Below, piece after piece: positions 34,659-42,669 of a stretch of DNA of 45,923 bases. A program made the translations under genes and the position numbers. The notes beneath the pieces are model-generated. The model saw only the letters and a program-made list of their open reading frames with translations. It did not search any database and was not told where the DNA came from. Positions within the stretch are counted from its first letter, which is position 1. Every line of letters begins with the position of its first letter. The DNA is from Desulfamplus sp. Its GTDB lineage: Bacteria; Desulfobacterota; Desulfobacteria; Desulfobacterales; Desulfobacteraceae. The stretch lies in the NCBI GenBank assembly GCA_015231705.1, contig JADGBC010000007.1:1-45923 (forward strand), read 5' to 3'.

Positions 34659-34738
34659 CGTTTCCTTAACAGGTAGTCTCCCAATATTTTTCCAAAGAAC
34701 CCGAGATATTTTAAGGTTTTGACAGACTTAAGGAAACG
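34659..34738. promoter_or_regulatory. Inverted repeat upstream of the Trp/Tyr-rich secreted protein
   Basis: CGTTTCCTTAA (34659-34669) and TTAAGGAAACG (34728-34738) are perfect 11-bp inverted copies 58 bp apart, 37 bp upstream of the start codon. They may be paired regulator sites. No named regulator can be assigned. Confidence 0.4.
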
Positions 34739-34835
34739 GCATTGATGTTATAATGCTCCTGCATAACTCTATTTTTATCCAGCAAAAAGAAGAGATAGTT
34801 TCAAGTTATACAGGAGGTTTATGGTATTATCACTG

Positions 34836-34985
34836 TCAATTAATTCTCCGACCCTGAGTTAGATTAAACAGCACCACAATAACTGCAACCACCAGCAGTA
34901 TATGGATTAGCCCTCCTAACGTATAACTGCTTACAAGCCCCAGTAACCACATGATTAATAGTATTACAACAATCGTCCACAACAT
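34836..34985 (-). CDS. lmo0937-family small membrane protein (49 aa)
   Basis: This ORF is missing from the track. It reads MLWTIVVILLIMWLLGLVSS, then YTLGGLIHILLVVAVIVVLF and a short polar end. The MLWTI..WLLGL..Y..GG.IHILLV.A pattern is that of the widespread lmo0937-type stress-associated membrane proteins: two hydrophobic helices, about 50 aa. GGAGAATGAA precedes the start. It lies 17 nt beyond the glycine-zipper gene in the same direction. Confidence 0.85.
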   Translation of the reverse strand: MLWTIVVILLIMWLLGLVSSYTLGGLIHILLVVAVIVVLFNLTQGRRIN

Positions 34986-35002
34986 TTCATTCTCCTTTCA
35001 AT

Positions 35003-35179
35003 TTATTTTAGAGGATTACTTCTGACGTCAGCAACAGTACCTGTGATAACACCGGCAATCAGTGCCCCGCCGGCAGCATGGCTTACTTGACTCTTTGCGT
35101 TGACGCCTGCAAGTGCCGAGGTGGCAAATAAAAGGGAAACAGATACCCATAAAAAAATATTCATTAACGATTTGTTCAT
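35003..35179 (-). CDS. Small secreted glycine-zipper protein (58 aa)
   Basis: Not in the ORF track. A signal peptide (MNIFLWVSVSLLFATSALA) precedes a short mature part whose helix SHAAGGALIAGVITGTVAD has small residues in glycine-zipper spacing, suggesting membrane or envelope oligomerisation. It starts 6 nt after the stop of the triple-BON gene (35186), so it is likely in the same operon, followed by the lmo0937-type gene. Confidence 0.7.
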   Translation of the reverse strand: MNKSLMNIFLWVSVSLLFATSALAGVNAKSQVSHAAGGALIAGVITGTVADVRSNPLK

Positions 35180-35185
35180 TATTCA

Positions 35186-35989
35186 TCACGATGCTTTTGG
35201 AGATATTACTTCCATGTTGTTGACCACATCCTTTACGCCGTTAACGTCAGCCGCAAGTTTTGTGATCAGATCCTTTTCAGCAGCATTATTGGCGTTGCCC
35301 ATAAGAGTGACTACTCCCTCTTTTGTTTCGACAGCGATTTTGAGACTGCTGGTCGATCGATGATACAGCAATGCAGTCTTGACAAGAGCGGTGATAGACG
35401 CATCATCAATGAATTCGTTCATGGCATCCACCTTCTGTCCGATCGTTTTTGTGGAAGGCTTTATTTCGGCACTTAACACTGTCATCTCGTTCTTAACGAC
35501 TTTGACCCCTTCAACATCCATGACATATTCCGTAGTAAGGCTCTTCTGTGCTTCGCTGTCGGCTTTTCCGCGCAAGGTGACGGTTCCATCTTCTGATAAA
35601 ATTTCAGTTGTAATTGCGTTCACGTTCCGATGGAAAAGGAGTGTAGTTTTAACTTTGGTAATTAGCCATGCATCAGAGTAAGCATCAGGGACTTTACCTT
35701 TTATTTCCAGTTTGTTGTCCACGCTTTTAACTCCGTTCAGGCTCGCAACTGTCTCCTCTGCAAGTGCTTTGCTGGACTCTTCCGAGACAGTCCCTGTCAG
35801 GGTGACTACGCCATCATAAGACTTGACTTGAATGTCATCATTCTTGAGGTAGGTTTTGAACACATAAGAATTTTTTGAAGCTAATACAATGGTGTCATCA
35901 ATGTCTGATGCAGACAGGTTTATGGTGAATAAGCTCAAAGAGGCGACTGTTGCTATAAGTGCCATTATGCAATATATTATTTTTTTCAT
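35186..35989 (-). CDS. Periplasmic triple-BON-domain protein (OsmY-like)
   Basis: A signal peptide (YCIMALIATVASLSLFTINLSA) is followed by three BON units near 35-100, 108-170 and 195-262. Each has the D(G)VVTLTG(T)V..A..A..GVK.V.N pattern: DGVVTLTGTVSEE, DGTVTLRGKADSE, EGVVTLMGNANNA. BON proteins bind phospholipid and protect the envelope under osmotic or other stress. A close paralogue lies at 39037-39852. AAAGGAAAAATAAGT precedes ATG 35989. It probably heads a short operon with two tiny membrane genes. Confidence 0.92.
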   Translation of the reverse strand: MKKIIYCIMALIATVASLSLFTINLSASDIDDTIVLASKNSYVFKTYLKNDDIQVKSYDGVVTLTGTVSEESSKALAEETVASLNGVKSVDNKLEIKGKVPDAYSDAWLITKVKTTLLFHRNVNAITTEILSEDGTVTLRGKADSEAQKSLTTEYVMDVEGVKVVKNEMTVLSAEIKPSTKTIGQKVDAMNEFIDDASITALVKTALLYHRSTSSLKIAVETKEGVVTLMGNANNAAEKDLITKLAADVNGVKDVVNNMEVISPKAS

Positions 35990-36041
35990 ACTTATTTTTC
36001 CTTTCTATATTGTAATTTTGTTGTAGTTTTGATGAATATTT

Positions 36042-36108
36042 TTACCGTGAAAACAACCCTCATTTTTATATTTGGAGCTGATTAATACACAATCATTCCC
36101 GTTTAACG
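36042..36108 (+). repeat. Repeat D copy
   Basis: TTTACCGTGAAAACAACCCT followed by CATTTTTATATT and, after a gap, a TGATTAATACACAAT..CCCGTTTA tail shared with the 37080 copy (TGATCGATACGCAAT..TCCGTTTA). It touches the stop region of the 36103-36504 gene. Confidence 0.7.
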
Positions 36109-36504
36109 AAAAAACCCCATTGCAATATCAGAGATTGCATTTATTACAGGCTGGGCAAACCTGCTTCCATTACGGCGGCGTGAGCCCACTGCACCTGCAC
36201 CTATGATAAAACCCACTCCCGCCCCTACACCTAATGATATAAGAATTGTCTTACCCGGATTTTTTTTGCCATAATTTATGGCTATTTCATAAGTTTCACT
36301 TACAACCCTGGATGTTTTATCGTAAGTATCGCTTACAGCTTCGGATGTCTTGTCATAAGCGTTACTTATTGCTTCTGATGTTTTATCATAAGTATCACTT
36401 GCCGCAGCTCCCGCTTTTTCGAGAATCTCTGCACCTTTTTCCATGGTGCTCTGAGGATCAGCACTATGTTTGTGGGTCTTGTTTTTGTTTTTTTCGACGT
36501 CCAT
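36103..36504 (-). CDS. YtxH/ElaB-like small membrane protein with YDKTSE repeats
   Basis: After a charged start (MDVEKNKNKTHKHS), three 11-residue units (SDTYDKTSEAI, SNAYDKTSEAV, SDTYDKTSRVV) form an amphipathic, apolipoprotein/LEA-like helix. One glycine-rich membrane helix follows (ILISLGVGAGVGFIIGAGAVG) with RRR on its end. Such proteins (YtxH, DUF883/ElaB) are stress-induced and membrane- or ribosome-associated. I start at ATG 36504 with AAGGAGAATAAC upstream; the longer ORF-track start (36588) is translation of repeat D. Confidence 0.75.
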   Translation of the reverse strand: MDVEKNKNKTHKHSADPQSTMEKGAEILEKAGAAASDTYDKTSEAISNAYDKTSEAVSDTYDKTSRVVSETYEIAINYGKKNPGKTILISLGVGAGVGFIIGAGAVGSRRRNGSRFAQPVINAISDIAMGFFR

Positions 36505-36527
36505 GTTATTCTCCTTAAGAAAGCTAA

Positions 36528-36595
36528 ATTTTACCGTGAAAACATATATTCTGATTTTCATGGTCGGGGGTGGTCGAATCCCGGCCATGATAGCT
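36528..36595 (+). repeat. Repeat D copy
   Basis: TTTTACCGTGAAAACATATA, then TCTGATTTTCATGGTCGGGGG, matching the copy in the Sua5/YrdC gene in word order. It fills the whole gap between two small membrane-protein genes and contributes a false upstream start to the YtxH-like ORF. Confidence 0.75.
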
Positions 36596-37062
36596 TAACT
36601 GTCAATGATATCTGAACTACATAATGTCTGCGGTTGAGACCCTTGATGATAGACTGACGTATCTGTTGAGATTATATTGTTTATCAAGGCTGTGGCAGCC
36701 CTGGTGGCAATACCCAGAAGGGTCATCCTGACAAGGCCAGGTCCACTGTTTCGGATAAGCATACCGTCAAGTGAATCACGAACCTCTTCGGCAATGGAAC
36801 CCATGATTCGCTCCATGGGAGTGGCACGTTTTATGAACAGCCCTGATGCAAGATAGCCAATCCCAGCAGCACCCCCTATTGCCAAGTATGGGTAATCTCT
36901 TACGTATCCACGCCAATCTAATTTTTCTATGATACGCTCACTTATCTGCTCGACTGTCTGGGAAATCTCATCCTCTCCCTTTGCTATATCCTGACGTATA
37001 TCCCTGGAACTTCGCTCAGAATCCGATCCCTTTGTCTTATTTGGATATTCTCTTCCCAACAT
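36595..37062 (-). CDS. Small membrane-associated protein (DUF3618-like N terminus)
   Basis: The start RDIRQDIAKGEDEISQTVEQISERI resembles the conserved head of DUF3618-type proteins (R..I...R..L..TV..I..R). A single glycine-rich membrane segment follows (YPYLAIGGAAGIGYLASGLFI). The rest is predicted soluble, with a hydrophobic LVRMTLLGIATRAATALINNI. It is probably an inner-membrane stress protein; I cannot assign a function. GGGAGAAAAAGA precedes ATG 37062. Repeat D copies flank it on both sides. Confidence 0.7.
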   Translation of the reverse strand: MLGREYPNKTKGSDSERSSRDIRQDIAKGEDEISQTVEQISERIIEKLDWRGYVRDYPYLAIGGAAGIGYLASGLFIKRATPMERIMGSIAEEVRDSLDGMLIRNSGPGLVRMTLLGIATRAATALINNIISTDTSVYHQGSQPQTLCSSDIIDS

Positions 37063-37079
37063 TCTTTTTCTCCCTTAAT

Positions 37080-37142
37080 TACCTTGAAAATGGATCACAT
37101 TTTTATATTAGGGGGTGATCGATACGCAATTGTGTCCGTTTA
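37080..37142 (+). repeat. Repeat D copy
   Basis: TTACCTTGAAAATGGATCAC followed by ATTTTTATATTAG and a TGATCGATACGCAAT tail; it starts like the ddl-leader copy and ends like the 36042 copy. Confidence 0.7.
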
Positions 37143-37224
37143 GGCTCCTAACTCTTTTACATGTTTGACAACGGTAATATTTCATGTCTCAAGAATCAGT
37201 ATGTCATGTTTCAAAGATCTTTTT

Positions 37225-37560
37225 TTATAATTGCCTGTAGCCGATGAAAACAATAACGATGCCGATGAAAGCAAGTCCCCCGCTGATAACAAGTGCCGCA
37301 ATAAAGGGAGTCATATAATAAGTGAGTTTGAAAAACAGTGCAGCACAAAAAAAGATGAATGCTGCAAAAATGGTGAGAGCTCCTGTCACGAATATTAAAC
37401 CTCCCAAGCGAACGGATCTTACTTTTTCGCGAATTCTCTGGATCACAAGCTCTATTTCGTCGTGAACCATTGTGGCTGAGTTACTGGCAAGTTGCCCCAG
37501 CAGTTCAGTGAAAGATTCACGTTGTGTTGCAGGTAATCTGTTTGTCTCCCTGTTGTTCAT
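37225..37560 (-). CDS. Holin-X-like (holin superfamily III) membrane protein
   Basis: The typical order is present: an amphipathic helix with SFTELLGQLASNSATMVHDEIELVIQRI, then two membrane helices (LIFVTGALTIFAAFIFFCAALFF and FIAALVISGGLAFIGIVIVFIGY). The family (PF07332-like) is common in stress operons of proteobacteria, often beside DUF3618 and YtxH-like genes as here; it need not be a phage lysis protein. I start at ATG 37560: GGAG lies 8 nt upstream. The ORF-track extension to 37656 reads into a BON-domain relic. Confidence 0.8.
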   Translation of the reverse strand: MNNRETNRLPATQRESFTELLGQLASNSATMVHDEIELVIQRIREKVRSVRLGGLIFVTGALTIFAAFIFFCAALFFKLTYYMTPFIAALVISGGLAFIGIVIVFIGYRQL

Positions 37561-37656
37561 TGTTTTTACTCCGTGAACATCGCTCACAAGTTTGGAAGCC
37601 AGCTCAGGTTGTCTCCGCTTCATTGACCCAGTACCCGTTGCACTTGTAATATTCAT
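37561..37656 (-). pseudogene. BON-domain fossil fused upstream of the holin-X-like gene
   Basis: The frame upstream of MNNRE reads ELASKLVSDVHGVKTMNN, which lines up with the end of a third BON unit (ELAGKLTEGVHGVMSVSN in the 39037 protein, DLITKLAADVNGVKDVVN in the 35186 protein). Only about 25-30 codons remain. The GGAG used as ribosome site by the next gene lies inside this relic. Confidence 0.65.
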
Positions 37657-38027
37657 GCAGAAGACTGTTCAGTTTATAACCCTTCATTATTTTTGCTTTG
37701 TTCAGCATGATAGTAGTAGTCCTTTCATTCCTTTGATTTTTTTTTGGAATTGGTTCTAATTTCGGTTATATTCTGACCTTTTGAGACTGTCTGAATTAAG
37801 ATAATGAGACTGTCTGAATCAGGATAATCAGGATTAAAAGAGGCACAGGATGAGAAAATTCTGCTTTGTCCTTTTTATGTGAAAGTCTATTGAATCGGCA
37901 GTAATTATAGGACTTTCATTTTTCGTTGTGCCCATCAGGGCATGGCCGTTATCTTGAAAATCTTGATTCAGACAATTGGTCGATATTAAAACAAATCCCT
38001 GTTTTTTTTCTGAACTAACATGACGGA
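37657..38027. other. Intergenic region built mainly of repeats
   Basis: Contains a short repeat B fragment (GAGACTGTCTGAATCAGGAT and a second, decayed unit around 37786-37860), then repeat A copy 4. No gene is seen. Confidence 0.6.
37873..37952 (+). repeat. Repeat A copy 4
   Basis: TTTTATGTGAAAGTCT..AGGACTTTCATTTTTCG..TTGTGCCCATCAGGGCATGG..CCGTTAT. On the minus strand it starts 75 nt after the stop of the Thr-rich secreted protein gene. Confidence 0.9.
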
Positions 38028-38381
38028 CTAATTAGTTGTAGTTGTCGTGGTTTTACGAACTACCACTTTGTTAGCGGTCATCTTGTCGCCTTCGCTGGTG
38101 TAGTAAACAGTTACTGGCAGACCTGACTTGACAGTCTCGATAGATACTGGTTCGCCTGCATCATCAACATAAGTTGTACTTTTTGTGTAGCTGTAGTGCG
38201 TCGGAGTTGTGCTGGTCTCTGTTTTGATAACAATGGTATCTGGGCTGAACTCACTTATCGTCCCTACACTTTCTGTTGTCGTGACCTTGTCGACAGTGAT
38301 AATTTGGTCCTGGGCAAATACCCCTGATGGCATAATCAAAACAGCCAATGCAAATACTGCTAACGAAATTACTTTTTTCAT
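38028..38381 (-). CDS. Small secreted Thr-rich protein
   Basis: A signal peptide (VISLAVFALAVLIMPSGVFAQ) precedes a roughly 94-residue beta-rich domain with patterned IVIKTETSTTPTHYSYTKST, VYYTSEGDKMTANKVVV and a terminal run of six Thr. It resembles small OB-like periplasmic proteins of unknown role that are common in deltaproteobacteria and may control or bind cations. AAGGAG precedes ATG 38381. A Thr-rich lipoprotein gene lies just upstream on the same strand. Confidence 0.75.
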   Translation of the reverse strand: MKKVISLAVFALAVLIMPSGVFAQDQIITVDKVTTTESVGTISEFSPDTIVIKTETSTTPTHYSYTKSTTYVDDAGEPVSIETVKSGLPVTVYYTSEGDKMTANKVVVRKTTTTTTN

Positions 38382-38486
38382 GATGAATCTCTCCTTATCG
38401 GACTTATTGTTGTTCTTTCATTTGTTTCATGCCTGCAGAGCCATTCTCTGAAGGCTGTTGAAATTTGCACAAAACTTAAAAAATGA

Positions 38487-38675
38487 CTACTCACTTTGAA
38501 TCGTGGTAGTGGTGGTAGTCTGCTTCTCTTTGACTACCGGTGCTTGTTGGGTCGTAGTTGTTGTCTGAATCACCTCTTCGGAAGTTGCGTATTCGGGTTT
38601 TGATGAACAGCCCCAAACGGTGGTGATCAGCATAAGAAGAACCAAATAGGTGATAAAGATATGTTTCTTTTTCAT
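38487..38675 (-). CDS. Small Thr/Gln-rich lipoprotein
   Basis: A signal peptide with lipobox (LMLITTVWGC) gives an acylated Cys23, followed by only about 40 mature residues, largely Thr/Gln (QTTTTTQQAP, KQTTTTTTIQ). It has no known domain and is probably a surface or periplasmic tether. GAGGGGATTC precedes ATG 38675. The 5' end of this gene and its entire upstream region are duplicated at 43926-44178. Confidence 0.7.
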   Translation of the reverse strand: MKKKHIFITYLVLLMLITTVWGCSSKPEYATSEEVIQTTTTTQQAPVVKEKQTTTTTTIQSE

Positions 38676-38968
38676 AGCGATGAATCCCCTCTAAAAATTT
38701 GTGGTTAAAACAATCTTGGAATGAAGAATGAAAAGATTAAATGAAGAATCAACTCAAATAGAACAAAACACTCATCATTCGTCCTGATAGATGCCTGTTG
38801 CTCAGCACTTTATATATCCAATTTATGTGCCATGACTCCAATATGCCTGATGTGTTTTATATCTTACTGATTTTAAAGCATAATAACTAAAAACGACTTT
38901 TGGATTGTTATGATTGGACTCCATATAAAAAGGGTCATATATAACCTATGGATATATATGACCCTTTG
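38652..38968. repeat. Segmental duplication E, copy 1 (lipoprotein gene start, promoter region, terminator)
   Basis: From GATAAAGATAT inside the lipoprotein gene through its upstream region to the hairpin at 38930, the sequence is paralleled at 43926-44178, e.g. CGTCCTGATAGATGCCTGTT. This copy carries about 57 nt near 38712-38768 that are absent from the other. It holds the lipoprotein promoter and the 3' end signal of the second triple-BON gene. Confidence 0.85.
38930..38968 (-). terminator. Rho-independent terminator of the second triple-BON gene
   Basis: AAAGGGTCATATAT pairs with ATATATGACCCTTT (14 bp, small loop). On the minus strand it is followed by a T5 run (TTTTTATATGG). It lies about 70 nt after the BON gene's stop. 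Confidence 0.85.
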
Positions 38969-39036
38969 TCGGGCAGGTTTGATGTTTGATAGTAAGTTCA
39001 ACCAAATCCAGGCCCATCACCCTTTTTGATCTGGCC

Positions 39037-39852
39037 TCATTTTTTCTGGACTTCCCCGAATACAGTCATTTTGTTGGAAACACTCATTACACCATGAACT
39101 CCCTCTGTAAGTTTACCGGCCAGCTCTTTTTCAGCCGCATTTTTCACCTTGCCTTCCAGCTTGACCACTCCGTCATTTGTCGTAACTATGATATTCAGGG
39201 GGTTGGTTGAGCGATGATACAGCAAGGCTGTCTTGACCAGAACCGTAATCGATGCATCATCAAAAAATTCCATCTCGGTATTGACGTTTTCGGCCATTTT
39301 TGTCTGATCCTGATTTATTGCAGCAGAAGCGACTGTTATATCATTAATAACATTTTTAACACCTTCCACATCCATGGCGTATTCTGTTGCCAGGTCCTTT
39401 TGGGCAGTACTGGAAGCTTTTCCGCGTAAGGTGACGGTCCCGTTTTCTACCCAAACCTCAGTGCCGATACCATTCACGTTGCGATGAAAAGAAAGGGTGG
39501 ATTTTACTTTGTTCCTGATCCATGCATCCGAATAAACAGAAGGTGTCTCGCTTGTTAATCCAAGCTTGTTATCTACGCTTTTAACGCCCGGCAGATTTTC
39601 TGCCATATCATTGGCCAAAGATCTCTGGAAATCTCCAGAAACCATTCCGGTCAAAGTAACAAAGCCATTTTCCGACCGAATATGAATGTTTTCATCCTTG
39701 AGGTAATGCGTGAACACATACGACGCTTTTGCGGATGACTCAATAATGTCATCTGCATCAGATGCGTGCAGAACTTTGCCGGGTAGACACAAAGCGGCAA
39801 AAAGACATATTTGCAACCAATTATGCAGTATCTTTTTTATTTGCATTTTCAT
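39037..39852 (-). CDS. Periplasmic triple-BON-domain protein (OsmY-like), paralogue
   Basis: A signal peptide (IICLFAALCLPGKVLHA type, ending near residue 30) is followed by three BON units: NGFVTLTGMVSGD, NGTVTLRGKASST and DGVVKLEGKVKNA. Long stretches match the 35186-35989 protein (SDAW..NKVKSTLSFHRNVN; DDASITVLVKTALLYHRST). It should share the envelope-protection role. It has a strong terminator at 38930 and a 164-nt upstream gap before the next small ORF. ATG 39852 and ATG 39846 are both possible; GGGGG lies close upstream. Confidence 0.92.
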   Translation of the reverse strand: MKMQIKKILHNWLQICLFAALCLPGKVLHASDADDIIESSAKASYVFTHYLKDENIHIRSENGFVTLTGMVSGDFQRSLANDMAENLPGVKSVDNKLGLTSETPSVYSDAWIRNKVKSTLSFHRNVNGIGTEVWVENGTVTLRGKASSTAQKDLATEYAMDVEGVKNVINDITVASAAINQDQTKMAENVNTEMEFFDDASITVLVKTALLYHRSTNPLNIIVTTNDGVVKLEGKVKNAAEKELAGKLTEGVHGVMSVSNKMTVFGEVQKK

Positions 39853-40004
39853 TTTCCCCCTGCTTTTGTCGTATCCAAATACTCCTTTTTTAAGGAATAT
39901 GTCTTAAATAAAGTGTTCATTTCAGAATTCTCTTTTGTTAAAGGACGGCGTATTTTAATTTTTAAATGGGCAAGTTATTTCGGACTCATTCCTAAATATG
40001 ACGG

Positions 40005-40118
40005 CTATAAATCCACCGCCGTACAAAATATCCGACCACGGCTCCATAGTCCGGCTACTAAGCTGGGAGATTCACCGAGTAAAGTGATTAAATAATTTAA
40101 TGGGGTTGTGTCTGTCAT
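40005..40118 (-). CDS. Possible 37-aa peptide or gene relic
   Basis: AAAGGAG stands before ATG 40118 with good spacing. The product is MTDTTPLNYLITLLGESPSL, then VAGLWSRGRIFCTAVDL. The leader GGAGAATATCATGAC is identical to that of the PAS hybrid kinase gene (around 42273), so this may be a relic of a duplicated leader. No family is recognised. Confidence 0.35.
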   Translation of the reverse strand: MTDTTPLNYLITLLGESPSLVAGLWSRGRIFCTAVDL

Positions 40119-40139
40119 GATATTCTCCTTTCATAAAAG

Positions 40140-40219
40140 TTTTATGTGAAAGTCTTTTAAAATAGCTGTAATCATGAGACTTTTGTTCTTCGTTGTGCCC
40201 ACCAGGGCATGAGCGTTAT
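40140..40219 (+). repeat. Repeat A copy 5
   Basis: TTTTATGTGAAAGTCT..GAGACTTTTGTTCTTCG..TTGTGCCCACCAGGGCATGA..GCGTTAT. It is slightly diverged in the second hairpin (CACCAGGG). On the minus strand it starts 48 nt after the stop of the PAS hybrid kinase gene. Confidence 0.9.
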
Positions 40220-40266
40220 TCCACTTTAACCTCAATGGTTTTTGGTTTTATCTATACGCCAATCCT

Positions 40267-42273
40267 TCATGGCCTGGAGCAGTTATTCAATATTCCACGT
40301 ATGCTATTATCAAAATCTATCATCGAAACAGGTTTCATAAGAAAACCCTTAATACCCATAGAAATTGCCTTTTTTTCAGACATGAGTTCGCTAAACCCTG
40401 TGCATAGCAGTATTGGAATATCAGGACGTATTTTGAGCAATTCAATTGCTAATTTGTCTCCTGACATGTGGGGCATTGCCATATCAGTTATGACCATGTC
40501 AAATTTATCAGGGTTTGCTCTGAAAACTTCAAGAGCTTCGAGACTGCTGGTAGATGATGTGACATTATAACCTAAAAGCTCCAGCATCTCTTGTGTCACT
40601 GTAACGATTAACTCTTCATCATCAATAAAAATAATTCTTTCCCTGCCGCCCTTGACTGCCTTTTTGACGTCTATCTCCTGTGGTTGAAAGTAGCTCTCGG
40701 CAACAGGCAGATAAACATGAAATTCTGTTCCCCTGCCAGTCTCACTGAATACTTTAATGCCTCCTGCCAAACTTTTTACAATGCCATGAACAACCGCAAG
40801 TCCCATTCCTGTCCCTTTACCTTGTTTTTTGGTGGTAAAAAACGGGTCAAAGATTTTATTTTTAACATCTTCCGGTATCCCTGTGCCTGTATCTGCTACG
40901 GTCAAGCAGGCATACTTTCCGGGTTTCATCGCAGGCTCAATGATATCAGAGTCATGCAGTTCAATTTCCTTGAGACTGACGGTAATTATCCCGCCTGTAT
41001 CTTCCATTGCATGATACGCATTTGTTGCCAGATTCATTATTATCTGATGAATCTGGGTCGGATCCGCATTGATTACTCCACAGTCATGACATATATCCTG
41101 GCAGATCTCAATTGTTGCTGGTATTGAACTACGAATAAGGTTTAATACTTCCCTTACAATATGTTGCATATTCATCAATCTTAATTCACTGGGGTTTTGG
41201 CGTGAAAAGGTAAGAATCTGTTTTACCAGAGCTTTTGCACGCATGGACGCAAAATGTATTTGATCAAGATTGCTTTGAAATGGACTTTCTTTCGGAATGT
41301 CATATAGCAATAGTTCAGTATGACCTATAATAGCAGAAAGAATGTTGTTAAAATCATGGGCAATTCCACCGGCAAGTGTACCGATGGCTTCCATTTTCTG
41401 TGCTTGCTGGATTTGGGATTCAAGTAACTTCTTTTCCTCTTTTTTCCTCTTGTTTTCTGTTACATCGCGAATGTTGCATTGAACCATAGTGGATTTGTTC
41501 ACAAAATAAATATCAGCATCTATAATATTTCCTCTCTTCGTTTGTACCCGGGCTTCTTTGTAATGAAGAATGCCATCCTTGTTCAATGTCTGAAATGTTT
41601 TTTCAACAAGGCCAATATCATCAGGAAAGCCAATATCCTTCATAGTTTTTCCAAGGCACTCATCTTTGGAATAGCCCATTGTTGCCGTGATTGCAGGATT
41701 GACTCTGCAAATTTTCAATTCGGTTTTTTCCAGAAGCAATATTCCATCGTTTGCAGTCTCAAAAAGGCGTCTGTAGAGTTCCTCGGAATTCTTCAATAAT
41801 GTTTCAATTTTGATACGTTCGGTAATGTCCTCTATGGCAAGGAGAATTATCTGTTCTTTTCCTGATGTACCGGCGGGAACGGTTCGTTCCTTTTCCGGCA
41901 CTCTCTTGATCTGGCGGGCATTCAAAAGCATTGTGTGTCTGCCGATGGTCGCAAAATCGTGTTCAACTTCATAGTTATCAAAGTAGGTATGTTGAGGAAG
42001 GATGGTTTCTAAAAGTTCCCGCAGCTTTGGAATATCCCACTGTTTATTTCCCAGATCATAAATAAGCTCTCCTATTGTCTCCTCAGGTTTTACCTTGAAG
42101 ACTTCATAGAATGAACGGCTTGCGGCAACTACTCTCAGATCATGATTCAAAACGATCAGGGGTTCGTGTACTGTGTTTATTATACTCTCCGCATATTCAA
42201 GGGCTTCCTCTCCTTCCGGAACAAGATATGCCTCAGAAAGACCAATGTTTTTTGATTGCTCATCTACAGTCAT
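40267..42273 (-). CDS. PAS-PAS-HisKA-HATPase-REC hybrid histidine kinase, cytoplasmic
   Basis: There is no membrane segment. PAS 1 ([22 protein letters not shown], about 30-150), PAS 2 ([19 protein letters not shown], about 168-285), then HisKA of the 'GGIAHDFNN' class ([19 protein letters not shown]), HATPase_c ([25 protein letters not shown]) and a C-terminal receiver ([35 protein letters not shown]). GGAGAATATC precedes ATG 42273. It is the last gene of a probable operon with the AI-2E permease and an 85-aa protein. Its receiver lacks an attached effector, so it is probably autoregulatory or feeds an external HPt. Confidence 0.93.
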   Translation of the reverse strand: MTVDEQSKNIGLSEAYLVPEGEEALEYAESIINTVHEPLIVLNHDLRVVAASRSFYEVFKVKPEETIGELIYDLGNKQWDIPKLRELLETILPQHTYFDNYEVEHDFATIGRHTMLLNARQIKRVPEKERTVPAGTSGKEQIILLAIEDITERIKIETLLKNSEELYRRLFETANDGILLLEKTELKICRVNPAITATMGYSKDECLGKTMKDIGFPDDIGLVEKTFQTLNKDGILHYKEARVQTKRGNIIDADIYFVNKSTMVQCNIRDVTENKRKKEEKKLLESQIQQAQKMEAIGTLAGGIAHDFNNILSAIIGHTELLLYDIPKESPFQSNLDQIHFASMRAKALVKQILTFSRQNPSELRLMNMQHIVREVLNLIRSSIPATIEICQDICHDCGVINADPTQIHQIIMNLATNAYHAMEDTGGIITVSLKEIELHDSDIIEPAMKPGKYACLTVADTGTGIPEDVKNKIFDPFFTTKKQGKGTGMGLAVVHGIVKSLAGGIKVFSETGRGTEFHVYLPVAESYFQPQEIDVKKAVKGGRERIIFIDDEELIVTVTQEMLELLGYNVTSSTSSLEALEVFRANPDKFDMVITDMAMPHMSGDKLAIELLKIRPDIPILLCTGFSELMSEKKAISMGIKGFLMKPVSMIDFDNSIRGILNNCSRP

Positions 42274-42309
42274 GATATTCTCCGTGAATAATAAGCTGTC
42301 ATATTTCCT

Positions 42310-42567
42310 TTATGAAAGTTTCATCTCTTTTATATTGTTCATAAGCTGAGATATCTGTAGTCCAAGTCCGATGCACTGTTTCCCTTCCATGCAGAGATTT
42401 GCATCTTCAGGTTCAAGATAGGTTTTCAATTCATAGCTATCTTTTTTCAGATGGACAACCCATGCATTGTTTGCTTGTTCATACTCTACATTGATGTCTA
42501 TCCCGCACTCTCCAATATCCGGGTACATGGATCTAATTTTTTCGCATATTTGCTCTTTATTATACAT
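42310..42567 (-). CDS. Conserved small cytoplasmic protein of unknown function (85 aa)
   Basis: It contains MYPDIGECGIDINVEYEQAN, AWVVHLKKDSYELKTYLEPE and DANLCMEGKQCIGLGLQISQ. I have a sense of similar small proteins in other deltaproteobacteria but no named family. Three Cys lie in short motifs (ECG, LCMEGKQC), so metal or redox binding is possible. I start at ATG 42567 with AAGGAGACGAAAAG upstream; the track's 42609 start lacks one. It lies 36 nt before the hybrid kinase gene and may be its small regulator. Confidence 0.7.
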   Translation of the reverse strand: MYNKEQICEKIRSMYPDIGECGIDINVEYEQANNAWVVHLKKDSYELKTYLEPEDANLCMEGKQCIGLGLQISQLMNNIKEMKLS

Positions 42568-42669
42568 CTTTTCGTCTCCTTGTAATTTTTTGATTCTCTT
42601 TATTGTCATACAGCCATCAATCTTCTATTTGATCAGGAGTTCTTCACTTGTTGGAAACTATCCTGATAC

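Larger units (their letters stand above)
39853..40266. other. Intergenic region: BON gene upstream region, small ORF, repeat A
   Basis: It holds the promoter region of the second triple-BON gene, a possible 37-aa peptide (40005-40118) and repeat A copy 5. Nothing else is recognised. Confidence 0.5.

Noticed and set aside
36505-36588. N-terminal extension of the YtxH-like protein (start at 36588)
   Set aside because: It is the translation of a repeat D copy and lacks a ribosome site; AAGGAG lies before ATG 36504.
37225-37560. Phage holin as evidence of a prophage
   Set aside because: Holin-X-like proteins are common in non-phage stress operons and there are no other phage genes in the window.
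26313-40219. Repeat A as integron attC sites
   Set aside because: They follow stop codons as attC sites do and contain TAAC, but the required GTTRRRY right end is missing, the first hairpin is too short for R/L boxes, and no IntI-type gene is visible.
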